The notes under the pieces: generated by a model | The model's input: only the letters and a program-made list of their open reading frames with translations | The model's database searches: none | Told to the model about the DNA's origin: nothing | In this document: in pieces, positions 31,632 through 33,114 of the stretch | Position numbering within the stretch: the stretch's first letter is position 1 | How the letters are laid out: every line of letters begins with the position of its first letter | Made by a program: the position numbers and the translations under genes | Origin: a virus | Strand: one strand, 5' to 3' | IMG/VR virus record: IMGVR_UViG_3300037826_000044 | Location: 1-33,114 of that record | Length of the DNA: 33,114 nucleotides

Positions 31632-31724
31632 TCATTCACGATGGTCATAGTCGGTTACCACGGGCTGCCCCTCGTTGGCAGCCAGGGCAATGATGGCCTG
31701 GTCTGTCGTTAGCCCGTTCACCAC
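31632..31724 (-). CDS. Possible 30-residue fragment
   Basis: A GTG start with a G-rich upstream sequence opens a frame with natural-looking sequence (LTTDQAIIALAANEGQPVVT) that ends at the edge of the long direct repeat. It overlaps the methyltransferase remnant by 7 bases. It may be the cut-off start of a longer gene. Confidence 0.3.
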   Translation of the reverse strand: MVNGLTTDQAIIALAANEGQPVVTDYDHRE

Positions 31725-31930
31725 AACATCCCCTGCCCGCTCTCCTCCTCGAAGCGCTGCGCTTTTCGGGCTGCCCGCGCTACTTCTCGCGCATCGACGC
31801 CGCTGCGCCGCTCGTGCCAGAAGCGCAGACGGGCGCGCACATACGGCAAGTAATCCTCGCTGCGCTCGATACCGACAATGTGCTCGAAGCCTGCCAGCAT
31901 CGCGCCGATCATCTCGCTGCCCGTCCCTGC
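31718..31930 (-). pseudogene. DNA methyltransferase C-terminal remnant
   Basis: The frame reads AGTGSEMIGAMLAGFEHIVG, then IERSEDYLPYVRARLRFW, matching motif I and the end of a beta-class DNA methyltransferase. Similarity begins at the AGTGSE of motif I; the preceding residues do not continue the family, and a stop lies ~25 bases further up. The catalytic half is missing, so it is inactive. The first ATG (31912) lies inside motif I. Confidence 0.7.
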
Positions 31931-31987
31931 TCTGTTCCTTAGATATTTGCCTCTACAATCAGCTAAACATTGTTACCAGGGTATGAA

Positions 31988-32176
31988 TCACGCCCGCTCC
32001 CCAAAATGCACCAGGTGGGTCTTCAACCAGGCCATCTGCTGCCCGATGCCCAGACCCACCAGCGGCGTATAGACCACGCATCGCTGCACTGTGAGCAGCC
32101 GTGCCAGTGGCTCGCGGTATGCCTCTCCTACCAGCACGACAAGCTCACTGAATCCGTATCCATTCACTATGTCCAC
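31988..32176 (-). pseudogene. DUF6884-like C-terminal fragment
   Basis: About 62 residues from a GTG at 32176 (or 32167) read FSELVVLVGEAYREPLARLL, VYTPLVGLGIGQQMAWLK, which resembles the last third of DUF6884 proteins. The N-terminal part of that family is absent, replaced by the overlapping zinc-ribbon gene. It could be a remnant or a small protein translated by coupling. Confidence 0.5.
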
Positions 32177-32474
32177 ACAAGCAGTCAGCCTCAAGAAAGA
32201 CCTCGGGTTCGAGGTCGGCGTGAGACTGATATACCCAATGCTTTCCCGTCCACGAAAGCCACTGCCCACACCTGGGGCAGGCAAAGAAGGTTTCGTCGCA
32301 CATCGTGCAGATCGCCGCCTCCTGGTCATCTTCTTCTGCCCATTCCAGTGCCCCTTCGCACGCAGGGCACACCATCTCTGGCGCGGCAGCGGCGTCGGCA
32401 ACGGCAGCGCATTGCTGCTTCCCAACGGTGGCCAGGCCGCGCTTGAGCTGTTCCTGTGAGCACGAGAGTTTCAT
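32145..32474 (-). CDS. Zinc-ribbon protein with DnaN-like first residues
   Basis: The 109-residue protein has AAAGG before its ATG. Residues 1-19 (MKLSCSQEQLKRGLATVGK) look like the start of a DNA polymerase sliding clamp, then the sequence turns into a double zinc-binding region: CPACEG, CTMCDETFFACPRCGQ and CLCGH. No other clamp part is present. It may be a chimera from recombination within dnaN or a chance likeness. A nucleic-acid-binding role is plausible from the Cys pairs. Confidence 0.65.
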   Translation of the reverse strand: MKLSCSQEQLKRGLATVGKQQCAAVADAAAAPEMVCPACEGALEWAEEDDQEAAICTMCDETFFACPRCGQWLSWTGKHWVYQSHADLEPEVFLEADCLCGHSEWIRIQ

Positions 32475-32632
32475 TGTCTTACCTTTCTTTCATCACAATC
32501 AACCAAAACAATCCTACAGTTACCCCCAGACGCGCTGTGCGCCATTCTCAGCCCCTCGGGGGTACAAACCGACCCAGGGGTCTGGTCATACCTCGGCCTG
32601 TCCGACAGAGCAGACAAGCCGCCTGACTTCAG

Positions 32633-33114
32633 TCAGTGCGGTGTATGACATTCCCCCATGACCTCGACCCACACCTGCCGAATATGCTGCATCGAGATCT
32701 TAAACGCCTTGTATGGCGCATCATGCTCAGCGCCTCGCCCGATCTCTCGCAACCTCGTCCAGTGTCCCTTGCGACCTGGTTGAACCGACCAGAATGCCGC
32801 CAGGCGGTTTGCCAGATGGGTCGCCATATTACCATCGGCACTGACCACCTCGGCTCCGCCGGCAAACATCCAGTTGGACTGCACGAATCGCAGCGATTTG
32901 CCGCACATCCACAACGGCGGCGCAACCCGATGAAACAGGCAAAATAAAGCCATTTGCATCTCTGGCGATCCCCCGAGCACGTGGATAGGCCAGCCGTCAA
33001 ATTCCCAGACGGCGCATTTGGTGGCCCCGTATCGTGTAGGAACGCTGTACCCCAGAACGACCTCGGCGTTCTCGATACGCCGAGGCAAACGGGCGATTAC
33101 GCCGCTGAATTTCG
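32633..33114 (-). CDS. DUF6610-like protein, partial at the right edge
   Basis: The frame is open to the right edge; about 160 residues are visible. Conserved-looking blocks are HRVAPPLWMCGKSLRFVQSN, AEVVSADGNMATHLANRLAA and APYKAFKISMQHIRQVW, which I associate with a phage-linked uncharacterised family (DUF6610). A TTG at 33088 is an internal start candidate, but sequence upstream (KFSGVIARLP) seems to belong to the gene. Function is unknown. The 158 bases on its downstream side hold only a small inverted repeat. Confidence 0.65.
   Translation of the reverse strand, partial: KFSGVIARLPRRIENAEVVLGYSVPTRYGATKCAVWEFDGWPIHVLGGSPEMQMALFCLFHRVAPPLWMCGKSLRFVQSNWMFAGGAEVVSADGNMATHLANRLAAFWSVQPGRKGHWTRLREIGRGAEHDAPYKAFKISMQHIRQVWVEVMGECHTPH

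Larger units (their letters stand above)
31157..31634. repeat. Long direct repeat, copy B (mate 29102-29594)
   Basis: Second copy of the ~480-base repeat. The identity stops sharply after GCATAATTGGTCAT at 31634, where the methyltransferase remnant region begins. Confidence 0.9.

Noticed and set aside
31988-32425. 145-residue frame covering the zinc-ribbon gene
   Set aside because: Its first half is a shadow of the zinc-ribbon gene; only the C-terminal ~62 residues resemble a protein family.
32622-32635. Inverted repeat CTGAC-TTCA-GTCAG as a terminator
   Set aside because: Only five pairs and no T-run on either side.

Overview
This window is the structural half of a tailed double-stranded DNA phage or prophage genome, read left to right as DNA modification, packaging, head, connector, tail and host-recognition genes, followed by an accessory region on the minus strand. 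The tape measure, a tail tube without a sheath gene, and a tail assembly chaperone with a -1 frameshift point to a siphovirus (long non-contractile tail). I see no integrase, lysis genes, replication genes or tRNA. The host is not identified. Pentapeptide-repeat proteins and a small zinc-ribbon protein whose first residues resemble a bacterial DnaN weakly suggest a Chloroflexota-like environmental bacterium; this is low-confidence inference.

1-4672, DNA modification island. It holds the end of a beta-class DNA methyltransferase, a ParB-like/methyltransferase fusion, a divergently promoted radical SAM gene, a ParB-like/zinc-ribbon protein, a C5-cytosine methyltransferase and, overlapping it, a CmoA-like gene. 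CmoA makes carboxy-S-adenosylmethionine. The C5 methyltransferase carries Ala-Arg where motif X normally has Gly-Asn (R330). As I recall, changing that Asn to a basic residue in an engineered CpG methyltransferase allowed it to use carboxy-SAM. The pair therefore looks like a natural system that writes 5-carboxymethylcytosine into phage DNA. This is the most interesting signal in the window.

4687-16960, packaging and head. The order is TerS, TerL, portal, two small proteins, an SPP1 gp7/Mu F-like minor head protein, a likely structured RNA with its own promoter and terminator, a DUF2190-like decoration protein, a protease-scaffold, the major capsid protein, connectors, a beta-helix protein and tail completion genes. 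Most genes overlap by 1-20 bases, as in one translationally coupled operon. It is interrupted at 15029-16165 by two minus-strand cassettes, each with promoter, a variable cargo gene and a nearly identical ribbon-helix-helix gene.

16957-28526, tail. A glycosyltransferase and a glycosyltransferase-methyltransferase fusion sit before the tail tube. The chaperone frameshift (A AAA AAG at 20329), tape measure, distal tail protein, a 1119-residue hub/beta-propeller protein and a tail fibre follow, closing with a strong hairpin terminator at 28552.

28595-31634, two related minus-strand operons of an acidic 77-78 residue protein and pentapeptide-repeat proteins, each driven by a near-consensus promoter inside a palindrome; the second also has a helix-turn-helix gene. 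31632-33114 holds fragments: a methyltransferase remnant, a DUF6884-like tail, a zinc-ribbon protein and a DUF6610-like gene running off the right edge. No stretch longer than 300 bases lacks a feature.
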